Shown here: one piece after another, positions 46,997-55,240 of the stretch
How the letters are laid out: every line of letters starts with the position of its first letter
Position numbering within the stretch: the stretch's first letter is position 1
Assembly: GCF_001887775.1 (NCBI RefSeq)
Contig: NZ_CP015519.1
Location: forward strand, 496,001 to 560,000
Origin: Syntrophotalea acetylenivorans
Lineage (GTDB): Bacteria > Desulfobacterota > Desulfuromonadia > Desulfuromonadales > Syntrophotaleaceae
Direction of reading: 5' to 3'
Length of the DNA: 64,000 nt
The notes under the pieces: generated by a model
Told to the model about the DNA's origin: nothing
The model's database searches: none
What the model saw: the letters and a program-made list of their open reading frames with translations, nothing else
Made by a program: the position numbers and the translations under genes

Positions 46997-47656
46997 ATGG
47001 ACTATTCAATAGCCCGCCGCCTGATGGTTGAAAGGCAGATTGTGGGGAGGGGTATTCACGATCCCCTGGTGGTTGAGGCAATGAAGAAAGTACCCCGTCA
47101 TCGATTTGTCGAAGAAGCCTTGTGGGCCCAGGCTTATAGTGACAATCCTTTACCCATAGGTGAGAAACAGACTATTTCTCAACCCTATATGGTTGCTTTG
47201 ATGACGCAGGCCCTTGAACTCAAAGGAGGGGAGAAGATACTTGAGATCGGTACGGGTTCTGGATATCAGGCGGCCATCCTGTCTCAAATTGTCTCCCGTG
47301 TCTACAGTGTAGAGCGCATTTCGGCTTTGGCGAGGCGTGCACGTAGGGTCCTTGATGATATCGGTTGTCGAAACGTTAATATTAAGCTGAGCGATGGAAC
47401 GATCGGCTGGGAAACAGAGGCCCCCTTTGATGGCATAATTGTCACCGCCGGCTCACCTAAGGTACCATCCCATTATCTTGAACAACTGACTATCGGCGGC
47501 CGCCTGATCATTCCCGTCGGTGGCCGAGGCTGCCAGGTTCTGAAACGCATTGTTCGCCTTGGCCAAGTGGATTATAAAGAGGAAGATCTTCTCGATTGTC
47601 GTTTTGTGCCGCTGATAGGGAAGGATGGATGGTCCGAAGGGGAGGGTCCGTTATGA
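46997..47656 (+). CDS. pcm: Protein-L-isoaspartate O-methyltransferase
   Basis: Repairs isoaspartyl residues using SAM. 219 residues, with the SAM-binding motif [14 protein letters not shown] and [11 protein letters not shown]. It starts 13 bp after surE and overlaps the next gene's ATG. Confidence 0.94.
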   Translation: MDYSIARRLMVERQIVGRGIHDPLVVEAMKKVPRHRFVEEALWAQAYSDNPLPIGEKQTISQPYMVALMTQALELKGGEKILEIGTGSGYQAAILSQIVSRVYSVERISALARRARRVLDDIGCRNVNIKLSDGTIGWETEAPFDGIIVTAGSPKVPSHYLEQLTIGGRLIIPVGGRGCQVLKRIVRLGQVDYKEEDLLDCRFVPLIGKDGWSEGEGPL

Positions 47657-48246
47657 TTTTATTGCGCCGTCTTTACGATTGGGTATTGCACTGGGCGCAT
47701 ACTCCTTATGGCGTCCCTGCTTTGTTTCTATTGGCTTTTGCCGAATCGTCTTTTTTCCCTCTACCTCCCGATATCCTGCTGTTGGCGCTGTGTTTGTCCT
47801 TGCCTGCTCGATCTTATCGCTTCGCCTTCATCACTACAGTTGGTTCTGTCGTCGGTGGTATGGTCGGGTACTTTATTGGGTCGACCCTCTGGGGGGCGAC
47901 CTCCGATCTTTTTTATCAGTATGTGCCCGGATTCACTCCGACTGGCTTTAGCCATATTCAACAGTTGTTTTCTTCTTATGACTTCTGGGTAATATTTACG
48001 GCTGGATTTACTCCGGTACCATACAAGATATTTACCATCGGGGCCGGGGTTTTTGAAATAAACTTTCCGCTTTTCGTAGTGACCTCCGTGATCAGCCGTG
48101 GCCTTCGTTTCTTCATTTTAGCTTGGTTAATTCATACGTTTGGCGATAAAGTTAAAGCAGCTATCGATAAATATTTCAACCTTTTGACCCTGATTTTCAT
48201 GGTCTTGCTTTTGGGGGGCTTCCTACTTTTTACGGGGTTGCGATGA
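47653..48246 (+). CDS. YqaA-like DedA/VTT membrane protein
   Basis: A 197-residue inner-membrane protein with about five predicted helices and the SNARE-associated/VTT signature ([48 protein letters not shown]). It resembles the YqaA branch. The function is unknown, though DedA relatives are linked to lipid flipping. ATG 47653 overlaps the pcm stop. Confidence 0.8.
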   Translation: MILLRRLYDWVLHWAHTPYGVPALFLLAFAESSFFPLPPDILLLALCLSLPARSYRFAFITTVGSVVGGMVGYFIGSTLWGATSDLFYQYVPGFTPTGFSHIQQLFSSYDFWVIFTAGFTPVPYKIFTIGAGVFEINFPLFVVTSVISRGLRFFILAWLIHTFGDKVKAAIDKYFNLLTLIFMVLLLGGFLLFTGLR

Positions 48247-48320
48247 TCTTTGGTCAGGGTTGCAGTCGTAGTTCGCTGGGATGCCAATCGGATATATCGG
48301 CTTGGAGAGGACGCTGATCC

Positions 48321-49100
48321 ATGTTTAGTGCGTTGCGCTTGGCGCTGCTGCTAGCGCTATTCTTGTTTTTTTCTGGCTGTGCTGCGCCCAAAGGCGTCTA
48401 TCACACAGTTAAGCGTGGTCAAACGCTCTACCGGATTGGACACGTTTACCGCGTCGATGTAAATCATATAGCTCGTATCAATAGGTTGACGGACCGGTCT
48501 CAACTTGAGGTGGGACAACGGCTGTTTATCCCTGGCGCTGATTCAGTAAAATATGTTCCCCCCATGGCGGTTGCCAGAAGCAAAAAATCGGTTAAACTAC
48601 CTACCAGAAAATCCCAAAAGCCTGTGGCTCGACAAGCAAGCAGGCCTGCGACAAAGAAACAATCCAGCAAACCGGTTTCTCGTTCAGTGCCACGCCCTGT
48701 TCAGCCTACAAAGAAAGCCATGGCGACAAAAGGCGTTTTTGTGTGGCCAGTTCAGGGGAAGGTGATTAAAAAGTTCGGCCAAAATGGAAAGCATGCCAAT
48801 AAAGGCATTGAAGTCTCCGCTAGAGGCGGTAGCGCGATTGTTGCCGCAGCTGCAGGCAAAGTAACCTATAGCGGCGATGGCATTAAAGGTTTTGGTAATC
48901 TTATTATCTTAAAACATGATGATTCTTATTTTACCGTATATGGATTCAATCAGGCGAACCTTGTCAAGTCCGGCAGTTTTGTAAGTCAGGGGCAGAAAAT
49001 CGCCTTGGCGGGGAAGCCTCCTGCCGGGGGGAATCCCAGGCTGCATTTTGAAATAAGGCGCGGCAAAGAGGCGGTCAATCCCTTAGCGTTGTTGCCTTAA
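48321..49100 (+). CDS. nlpD: NlpD-like lipoprotein with LysM and degenerate LytM domains
   Basis: A 259-residue lipoprotein with lipobox FFSGC (C20). A LysM domain ([17 protein letters not shown]) is followed by a Lys/Pro/Ser-rich linker and a C-terminal LytM/M23 domain. The metal-binding HxGID of active enzymes is ANKGIEV here, so the domain is probably non-catalytic, like E. coli NlpD, which activates an amidase. It lies immediately upstream of rpoS, as in E. coli. Confidence 0.88.
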   Translation: MFSALRLALLLALFLFFSGCAAPKGVYHTVKRGQTLYRIGHVYRVDVNHIARINRLTDRSQLEVGQRLFIPGADSVKYVPPMAVARSKKSVKLPTRKSQKPVARQASRPATKKQSSKPVSRSVPRPVQPTKKAMATKGVFVWPVQGKVIKKFGQNGKHANKGIEVSARGGSAIVAAAAGKVTYSGDGIKGFGNLIILKHDDSYFTVYGFNQANLVKSGSFVSQGQKIALAGKPPAGGNPRLHFEIRRGKEAVNPLALLP

Positions 49101-49146
49101 AGTTCCAAAGCGAACGTTAATCCCAGTTTTGGAGGTGTGCTCAGTT

Positions 49147-50145
49147 ATGACGGATCAATCCAATTTCAGCGAAGACGAATTAACCGATAGCAGCAGTCCC
49201 GCCGATGCAGAAGACTCTGAGAAGGAAGAATTGGCATGCGCTCCGGTAACTAAAAAGAAAAAGCGCACGGCTGAAGATGAAGATACTTCTTCTGGTGATG
49301 ATGCGATCAAGCTCTACCTGAAAGAAATTCAAAAGACCAAACTTCTCACAGCCGAAGAAGAACGTGCCCTGGCTCGACGCATTGCTTCCGGAGATATGGC
49401 CGCACGCGATCACATGATCGAGTCCAACCTGCGCCTGGTTGTGAAAATTGCTAAGCGTTACATGAACCGAGGGTTGCCCTTTCTGGATTTAATCGAAGAA
49501 GGAAACATGGGGCTGATCAAGGCGGTCGAACGTTTCAAGTTAAGCAAGGAATGTCGTTTTTCCACCTATGCTACCTGGTGGATAAGGCAGTCCATTGAAA
49601 GGGCCCTGGTTAATCAGAGCCGTACTATACGGCTCCCGGTTCATGTGTCCGACGATATAAACAAATTTATCAAAATTAGCCGGGAATTAGTTCATCGGTT
49701 TAATCGGGAACCCCAGGTTGAGGAAATTTCCGAGGCTATGGGTGTTGAGCCTGCCTATATCCGACGCCTTATGGTCCTGGTAAAAAAGACCTATTCTATT
49801 GAACACCCCATGGGCGAGAATCGAGATTATAGCCTCATAGACACCATCGAAGATACCAATGCTGATGATCCTTCGGTTTTCCTTGAAGATTTAGACAAGT
49901 TCGCTCACATCCAGGAATGGCTCGAATCTTTAGCAGACAATGAACGAGAAATTCTGGTGCTTCGTTTTGGACTTGAAGATCGGGAACCACAGACGTTGGA
50001 TACTATTGGGCAAAAGTTCGGAGTTACGCGCGAAAGGATTAGGCAGATAGAAGCCAAAAGCCTTGACAAGTTACGTAAGATCATGGAAGAAAAGGAAGCA
50101 GAAAGCAGGGCCTTTATGGAACAGGACCTAGCAAGCAGACAGTGA
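49147..50145 (+). CDS. rpoS: RNA polymerase sigma factor RpoS
   Basis: A stress/stationary sigma-70-class factor of 332 residues. Region 1.2 begins [17 protein letters not shown], region 2 has [20 protein letters not shown] and [14 protein letters not shown], and region 4 has [20 protein letters not shown]. The acidic N-terminus lacks region 1.1. ATG 49147 lies ten bases after GGAGGT. The surE-pcm-nlpD-rpoS order supports RpoS over RpoH or RpoD. Confidence 0.92.
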   Translation: MTDQSNFSEDELTDSSSPADAEDSEKEELACAPVTKKKKRTAEDEDTSSGDDAIKLYLKEIQKTKLLTAEEERALARRIASGDMAARDHMIESNLRLVVKIAKRYMNRGLPFLDLIEEGNMGLIKAVERFKLSKECRFSTYATWWIRQSIERALVNQSRTIRLPVHVSDDINKFIKISRELVHRFNREPQVEEISEAMGVEPAYIRRLMVLVKKTYSIEHPMGENRDYSLIDTIEDTNADDPSVFLEDLDKFAHIQEWLESLADNEREILVLRFGLEDREPQTLDTIGQKFGVTRERIRQIEAKSLDKLRKIMEEKEAESRAFMEQDLASRQ

Positions 50146-50215
50146 TTGTCACAGGTAAAGTCTTTTTATTTGTTATTGGTAAATATTATCTGTTTTGCCG
50201 GAGGGGAAACTGATT

Positions 50216-50731
50216 GTGGATGACTTGAAAAATGCTATTCGGGATATACCCGATTTTCCTAAAAAAGGAATTGTCTTTAAAGATATAACCACTCTTTTGG
50301 CAGACGCTAAAAGTTTTCATCGCATGGTAGATCTGATAGCACACCGTTACCTTGATAAAAAAATTGATCAGGTTGTCGGTGTTGAGGCACGAGGTTTCAT
50401 TTTAGGAGCTGCGTTGGCCTATAAGTTGGGATGCGGCATTACTTTGGTGAGAAAACCCGGGAAACTGCCCTATAAGACCGTTTGCAAGAGCTATGAGCTC
50501 GAGTATGGAACTGACACCCTGGAGATTCATGAAGACGCTTTTCATAAAGGGGACAGGGTCATCGTCGCCGATGATTTGCTGGCTACTGGGGGTACGGTAT
50601 CGACGGTCGTGGCTCTGGTCGAACAGCTTGGTGCCGAGGTCGTTGAATGTGCCTTTTTGGCCGAATTGGATTTTCTAAAAGGGCGTGATCGTTTGCCTGA
50701 AGGAAAAGTTTACAGCCTGCTGCGGTATTAA
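50216..50731 (+). CDS. apt: Adenine phosphoribosyltransferase
   Basis: Salvages adenine to AMP with PRPP. At 171 residues it has the usual length, with [18 protein letters not shown] and the PRPP loop [16 protein letters not shown] 50216 is preferred because GGAGGGG lies at 50199-50205. Confidence 0.94.
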   Translation: MDDLKNAIRDIPDFPKKGIVFKDITTLLADAKSFHRMVDLIAHRYLDKKIDQVVGVEARGFILGAALAYKLGCGITLVRKPGKLPYKTVCKSYELEYGTDTLEIHEDAFHKGDRVIVADDLLATGGTVSTVVALVEQLGAEVVECAFLAELDFLKGRDRLPEGKVYSLLRY

Positions 50732-50747
50732 CGCCACAAGAAAGGCC

Positions 50748-50776
50748 TTGCCAATCTTTTTGGCATACGCTATAAA
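50748..50776 (+). promoter_or_regulatory. Promoter of tRNA-Arg
   Basis: TTGCCA (50748-50753) and TATAAA (50771-50776) with a 17-bp spacer, 10 bases upstream of the tRNA. Confidence 0.7.
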
Positions 50777-50786
50777 ATTTCCTTTT

Positions 50787-50863
50787 GGCTCCGTAGCTCA
50801 GCTGGATAGAGCAACCGCCTCCTAAGCGGTAGGTCTTGGGTTCGAATCCCGACGGGGCCGCCA
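50787..50863 (+). tRNA. tRNA-Arg (CCT)
   Basis: A 77-base cloverleaf: acceptor GGCTCCG/CGGGGCC, anticodon stem ACCGC/GCGGT around CTCCTAA, and T-arm TTGGG/CCCGA. CCA is encoded. A terminator follows, and the accessory cluster begins just downstream. Confidence 0.95.
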
Positions 50864-50870
50864 AATATTT

Positions 50871-50910
50871 CAGCCACTTAGCAGTTTTTGCTAGGTGGCT
50901 GTTTTGTTTT
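50871..50910 (+). terminator. Terminator of tRNA-Arg
   Basis: A 13-bp stem CAGCCACTTAGCA/TGCTAGGTGGCTG with one G-T pair, followed by TTTTGTTTT. Confidence 0.85.
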
Positions 50911-51048
50911 GGGTAGCGAATTGGGTAACAAATTCAACGGCCAATTGGCCATAAAAGAAAAATGAGCCGGGAGGGGGAAGCTTACGATATAAACGGAGAA
51001 TACTTTTCAGGCGGACCGGATTAAGCGGGAGGACTGCTTTGGTATGGG

Positions 51049-52368
51049 CTATTCTTGACAGTTCTTCTTTTGTCCCCCCGAGTCCGTCGGCCTCTTTGGG
51101 ATCACCAGCGGCCCCTTGATCGCCTCCATGACTTGGGAAGCAGGGTACCCGTGCTCCAGAAGGGTGGTCATCGCCCGCAGGTATTTACGGATGTGGCGGA
51201 AAAACTTCCGGTAGCCGGCGCAGAGATAGTGTAGGCCAGATTCGTCGTAAGGACTGCGGGCAAAACGGTGCTTGGGGCATCCGCCCTGGCAGGCCGCCAA
51301 CACCTCGCAATCCCGGCACCAGCGCGGCAGGGAGCTTTCCTTGTTCTGGCCGAAACCCGACTGCAGCGACGTGTCGACCATTCGGGCCAGGTCGTCGGAG
51401 CTGATGTTGCCGAGCCGGTATTCCGGATAGACATGGTGATCGCAAGCAAACAGGTCGCCGTTGTGCTCGATTACCACCGATCCGCCGCACTGTTTGGCGT
51501 GGATGCATACCGGGGAGGGGTTGCCAAGCCACGCGTTAAGCGCCCACTCGAAGTTCATGACGAAGGTTTGACCGACGTCGTTGCGCACCCAGTCCTCGTA
51601 GATGGCGATGAGAAAATCGCTGTATTCTTCCGGAAGCACTGTCCAGGAGGTGACCGCTGTGTTTGTTTCCTCCCGGTCGAGGACTGCCGGTCCGGCCAGG
51701 TTGAGACCGAGTTCCTGTTCGGCCGCGGCCGGTAGTCGTTCGATAATCGGAACGAACTGGATGAACTCGACTCCCTCGTCTTTGAAGAAGCGGTAGACCT
51801 CCAGAGGCTTTCGTGCTGTCTCACGGGCGACGCTGGCCATGACGTTGTACTCCACGCCATGCTTCTGCAAAAGCTTCAGCCCTCGCATGACGGCGTCGAA
51901 ACTGCCTTCCCCCTGGCGGTCGCGCCGGTAGCGGTCGTGTATCTCCCGTGGACCGTCGAGGCTGAGGCCGACCATGAAGTGATGCTGCTTCAGAAAACGG
52001 CACCAATCGTCGTCGAGCAGGGTGCCATTGGTCTGCAGGACATTGGTGATGGTCTTCAGGCTTGCGAAGGGCCTTTGCAGTTCGACCACCCGACAGAAGA
52101 AATCGACGCCTAGGAGGGTCGGTTCCCCTCCCTGCCAGACGAACTCCACCACCGGGGTCGGCTGGGTTTCGACATAGTGCCGGACGAAGGTGGCCAGCGT
52201 CTTGTCCGACATCCGGTAATTTTCGTTGGCACGGTAAAGAGCTATCTTCTCCAGATAGAAACAGTATGCGCAACTGAGGTTGCAGAGCGGCCCGATCGGC
52301 TTAGCCACGATGTGAATACCCTGAGCTGCGCATGCGGCGTTATCATCCGCTGAGCTGTTGCTTATCAA
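51049..52368 (-). CDS. Anaerobic sulfatase-maturating enzyme (radical SAM/SPASM)
   Basis: Oxidises a Ser or Cys in a sulfatase to formylglycine without oxygen. The 439-residue protein has the radical SAM motif CNLSCAYC (C29, C33, C36) and a C-terminal SPASM region with CGGS, FACDHHVYPE and CEVLAACQGGCPKHRF, which would hold two further [4Fe-4S] clusters. The start is probably TTG 52368 after GGGGAAG. Its likely client is the arylsulfatase 3 kb away in the same strand run. Confidence 0.9.
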   Translation of the reverse strand: MISNSSADDNAACAAQGIHIVAKPIGPLCNLSCAYCFYLEKIALYRANENYRMSDKTLATFVRHYVETQPTPVVEFVWQGGEPTLLGVDFFCRVVELQRPFASLKTITNVLQTNGTLLDDDWCRFLKQHHFMVGLSLDGPREIHDRYRRDRQGEGSFDAVMRGLKLLQKHGVEYNVMASVARETARKPLEVYRFFKDEGVEFIQFVPIIERLPAAAEQELGLNLAGPAVLDREETNTAVTSWTVLPEEYSDFLIAIYEDWVRNDVGQTFVMNFEWALNAWLGNPSPVCIHAKQCGGSVVIEHNGDLFACDHHVYPEYRLGNISSDDLARMVDTSLQSGFGQNKESSLPRWCRDCEVLAACQGGCPKHRFARSPYDESGLHYLCAGYRKFFRHIRKYLRAMTTLLEHGYPASQVMEAIKGPLVIPKRPTDSGGQKKNCQE

Positions 52369-52454
52369 AACTTCCCCTTTTCTGTCCTCAGCGGAACTTG
52401 CCAGATTTGTGTCTTTGCTTAAATTGATAGGATGCCGGGTCTCTCAGCGTTCAC

Positions 52455-53210
52455 TTAGTCGATCCAGCCTTGTTCCTGGAAGCGCATCTTGAGCACCTCT
52501 GCTAGTTCCTTGGCGGTTTGCTTGGCCCGACCCTCCACCTTGCCGCTACCGGTTTTTTCTTCATGTAATTTCACACCGGTGCTGACAATGAGTCCCAGCG
52601 GATTGGCCGTGGCGATCCAGGCAGCAGCTCCCACTGCGGCCCCGGGAGTTTTTCCGCCGCCGGCCTCGGTCGTGCCACCACCCAGCTTGCGTAGCCCCTG
52701 ATTCGTCATCTGAAAACCTTCGACCGCTACATTCAAATGGGACGAACCGGAGCCCAATCCGACCAGAACGCGCTTGGAGGTTTCCCCTTCTTCAAAGGAA
52801 ACGATATAGCCCTGGATGACGAGGTCATTGAGTTGCAGTCTTGTGCTTCCGGTTGCATGTTGCGCAATTAAACCCATGTCGCGGATCTGAGATACCAACT
52901 CCCTCTGGATTTCAGCACCCAATGCATGCCCTTCGGCGATATGCTCGGCCGTTTGGGGGGTGCTGTGTTCGGCATACTGCGCGGCCAGCGTGGAGTGGAT
53001 CGGAAGATCGGCCGGCGTAGCGGCGAAGTCATATACCCAGATGTGCGCAGGGCGGGGCAGCTTGCCGCTCACGACTTGTTTGCGATCTACCTTGGTCGAG
53101 GCGCACCCGGCGGCAACGATCATGGTGATCAGGCAGGGAACGACTATCGCGATCTTTCTCAGATAATCCGAGTGGAATTCGGACAGTTTCTTGAATTTTT
53201 GATTGCCCAT
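52455..53210 (-). CDS. DUF4410 lipoprotein
   Basis: A 251-residue lipoprotein with lipobox VAAGC (C36) after a long N-terminal region. The mature part matches DUF4410 (IWVYDFAATPADL, GSSHLNVAVEGFQM). The 3' part has a Gly-rich segment (GGGTTEAGGGKTPG). Function is unknown. GGAGG precedes the start. Confidence 0.75.
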   Translation of the reverse strand: MGNQKFKKLSEFHSDYLRKIAIVVPCLITMIVAAGCASTKVDRKQVVSGKLPRPAHIWVYDFAATPADLPIHSTLAAQYAEHSTPQTAEHIAEGHALGAEIQRELVSQIRDMGLIAQHATGSTRLQLNDLVIQGYIVSFEEGETSKRVLVGLGSGSSHLNVAVEGFQMTNQGLRKLGGGTTEAGGGKTPGAAVGAAAWIATANPLGLIVSTGVKLHEEKTGSGKVEGRAKQTAKELAEVLKMRFQEQGWID

Positions 53211-53252
53211 GACTGCCTCCTTTTTTGAGGAAAAACTATTGAACCTTCCGAA

Positions 53253-54470
53253 TTATTCTACCGAAGCGAAGCCTGGCGGCGCTTTGTGCCAGGGGTAGCC
53301 CTTGGCGGCCATTTCGTAACCTACCTCGAAAAGCTGGCGCATGTATTCTGTATCGAATTCCTCTTCGTGAGGTGCATCGAAGGTTGCCGGGATAAAGGCA
53401 AGGTTGAAATCCGCTTCGTCCCGTTTCGCGATCAGGTAGATTCGATCCAGATCACCTATGCCCTGGGTCTGGATCAGGGAGGATATGGCCCGGCCGACAA
53501 TCGACAGGGTCCGTCGTTCTACCTGGCTCCATTCCGGATCCAGGCGACTGTTGCGAATGACATAGACCATTCTTTCGCGCTGATGCGTGGCCGCCTGGAC
53601 CTCCTCAATGTGTATAGAGGGGGGGTAGACAAAGACCTGGTTCGTGGCACCGCCGTCAACATGCATTTCCTGATAGTGCTTGCCATCAACGGTCACGTCG
53701 ATCAGTACCGGCGGAAAAGCTCCCGGAATGGCCGCGGAGGCGATCATGATGGTCCGGAACAGTTTGAGCGCTTTGGGGTCGTCGCTGGCGGCGATTTTGG
53801 TCATGTTCCAGATCACCGGTTGTTGCGCGTCCAGGTCGGTGGTGCCGACCAACAGAAGCCTTCCTCTGGAGAGGTATTCAGCAGCGATGGCGTCCAGCAT
53901 TTCACGAGTGATATGCTTTTCCAACAGGCGCCATAAAGGAGCGTTGTCCGCCATGGCGTCGCTGAAAATGGCGGCCAGGATATTGCGTGGTTTCGCGATG
54001 TCCTGGCCGGATATGTTCGTATATACCTCCTTCAGCGTGTCGTCGTATTGCGGTCCCAGAAAAGCAAAGGGGGCAATCAGGGCACCGGTGCTGATGCCGG
54101 TCACCAGCTTGAACTCCGGCCGGTTGCCGGTAGCCGTCCAGCCGTTCAACAAGCCGGCGCCGAAAGCTCCGTTGTCGCCGCCGCCGGAAATCGCCAAAGC
54201 AATGGCCGGCGGCATGGGGGCTTCATGGCCGAGGACTGCCAGGTAGGACAGTTCTCTTTTGTTGCACTCGATTCCCTCCAGGGCCATTTCGGTATTGTCT
54301 ATTCCGACCCGATAGCGTACGCCGGGAAGGCCGGGGATTTCCCCCCGACCTTGCAAGGCAGCGGGCAATGCCGTATGCCGTTCGAGTTGGGCGCACCCTG
54401 GTACAAAAACCATGAAAGCGACAACTGCCATGCAAATACGGGTTAACCAACAGTCTTTTTTCCATTTCAT
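53253..54470 (-). CDS. Patatin-like phospholipase lipoprotein
   Basis: A 405-residue predicted lipid acyl hydrolase. It has lipobox FVPGC (C26), the oxyanion loop SGGGDNGAFG (95-104), nucleophile serine S127 in GISTG and the dyad aspartate D272 in DGGA. The complete dyad suggests activity. The lipoprotein signal points to the envelope, an unusual but known location for patatins. Confidence 0.88.
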   Translation of the reverse strand: MKWKKDCWLTRICMAVVAFMVFVPGCAQLERHTALPAALQGRGEIPGLPGVRYRVGIDNTEMALEGIECNKRELSYLAVLGHEAPMPPAIALAISGGGDNGAFGAGLLNGWTATGNRPEFKLVTGISTGALIAPFAFLGPQYDDTLKEVYTNISGQDIAKPRNILAAIFSDAMADNAPLWRLLEKHITREMLDAIAAEYLSRGRLLLVGTTDLDAQQPVIWNMTKIAASDDPKALKLFRTIMIASAAIPGAFPPVLIDVTVDGKHYQEMHVDGGATNQVFVYPPSIHIEEVQAATHQRERMVYVIRNSRLDPEWSQVERRTLSIVGRAISSLIQTQGIGDLDRIYLIAKRDEADFNLAFIPATFDAPHEEEFDTEYMRQLFEVGYEMAAKGYPWHKAPPGFASVE

Positions 54471-54591
54471 AAAATGCGTCCTTTTGCCAAAGAGGATGGT
54501 CTTGCTACAGATATTTTGGCTAGTTCCTTAGCTGAGGAGACTCATTTAAAATTATCAGAAGAAAGCGGATGAACAATCGAGGTGACTCATT

Positions 54592-55116
54592 TTATTCATG
54601 ACCTTGGTCAACCCGGGTTCCAGAGGGGCCAAAAAATATGCGAGCCATGCGCTCACGGCCTAGAATTCTAATAAGTTCCCGTAGCGAACAGAAAACGAGA
54701 AAAATAATCAACAGCCAGATCTGAATGGCCCAGAAATGTGGCCAAACGACCTCGTCAAGCAGGTGCCTGTTAGCCCGAGCAAGGTCTCCATGTTCCCGCA
54801 CAAAGTGAAGTAGTTGCTCGATATAACTTACCAACAGTGCAGCGATCATGTAGATGATGGTTTTCCACAGCACTCCGAAAATAAGCGGCTTCTTACGAAA
54901 TCGACTCATAAACGGCAGCAAGTCCGCCAGAAGAACCACCTTGGCGACAACCAGCGCCGCGATGGTTGCGGTCACAAAGGTGGATACCTGGATACCGTAC
55001 TGCCGGAGCATAAGTGCCTGCGTAAAAGCGATCACCTGAAACGCAATAAAAAAGAACACTGCCGCCGGGATAGCTTCGACAAGCTCGTGCTTCAATCTGG
55101 ATGTTATGTGACCCAT
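54592..55116 (-). CDS. Four-helix integral membrane protein of unknown function
   Basis: 174 residues with about four hydrophobic segments (AAVFFFIAFQVIAFTQA, FVTATIAALVVAKVVLLA, IIYMIAALLVSYIEQL, AIQIWLLIIFLVFCSL). No family is recognised with confidence. ATG 55116 follows AAAGGA; a longer in-frame start at 55170 would run into the terminator hairpin. Confidence 0.65.
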   Translation of the reverse strand: MGHITSRLKHELVEAIPAAVFFFIAFQVIAFTQALMLRQYGIQVSTFVTATIAALVVAKVVLLADLLPFMSRFRKKPLIFGVLWKTIIYMIAALLVSYIEQLLHFVREHGDLARANRHLLDEVVWPHFWAIQIWLLIIFLVFCSLRELIRILGRERMARIFFGPSGTRVDQGHE

Positions 55117-55140
55117 CGGCTTTTTCCTTTGCTGCCAGAT

Positions 55141-55186
55141 AAAAAAGCCCTCCCAAGAGAAGGGCATCATGCCCTTCTCTTGGGAG
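55141..55186 (-). terminator. Terminator of the arylsulfatase gene
   Basis: A perfect 16-bp stem (55150-55165 with 55171-55186) followed on the minus strand by six T (55141-55146). It separates the arylsulfatase from the membrane-protein gene. Confidence 0.9.
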
Positions 55187-55240
55187 ACAATTTCACTTTT
55201 CAGTTTGACAATATCTTCTTGGGGTGACCGCCTTGCGGAG

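Noticed and set aside
50864-51048. Attachment-site repeat of tRNA-Arg
   Set aside because: No second copy of the tRNA 3' end was seen downstream by eye and no integrase is encoded.
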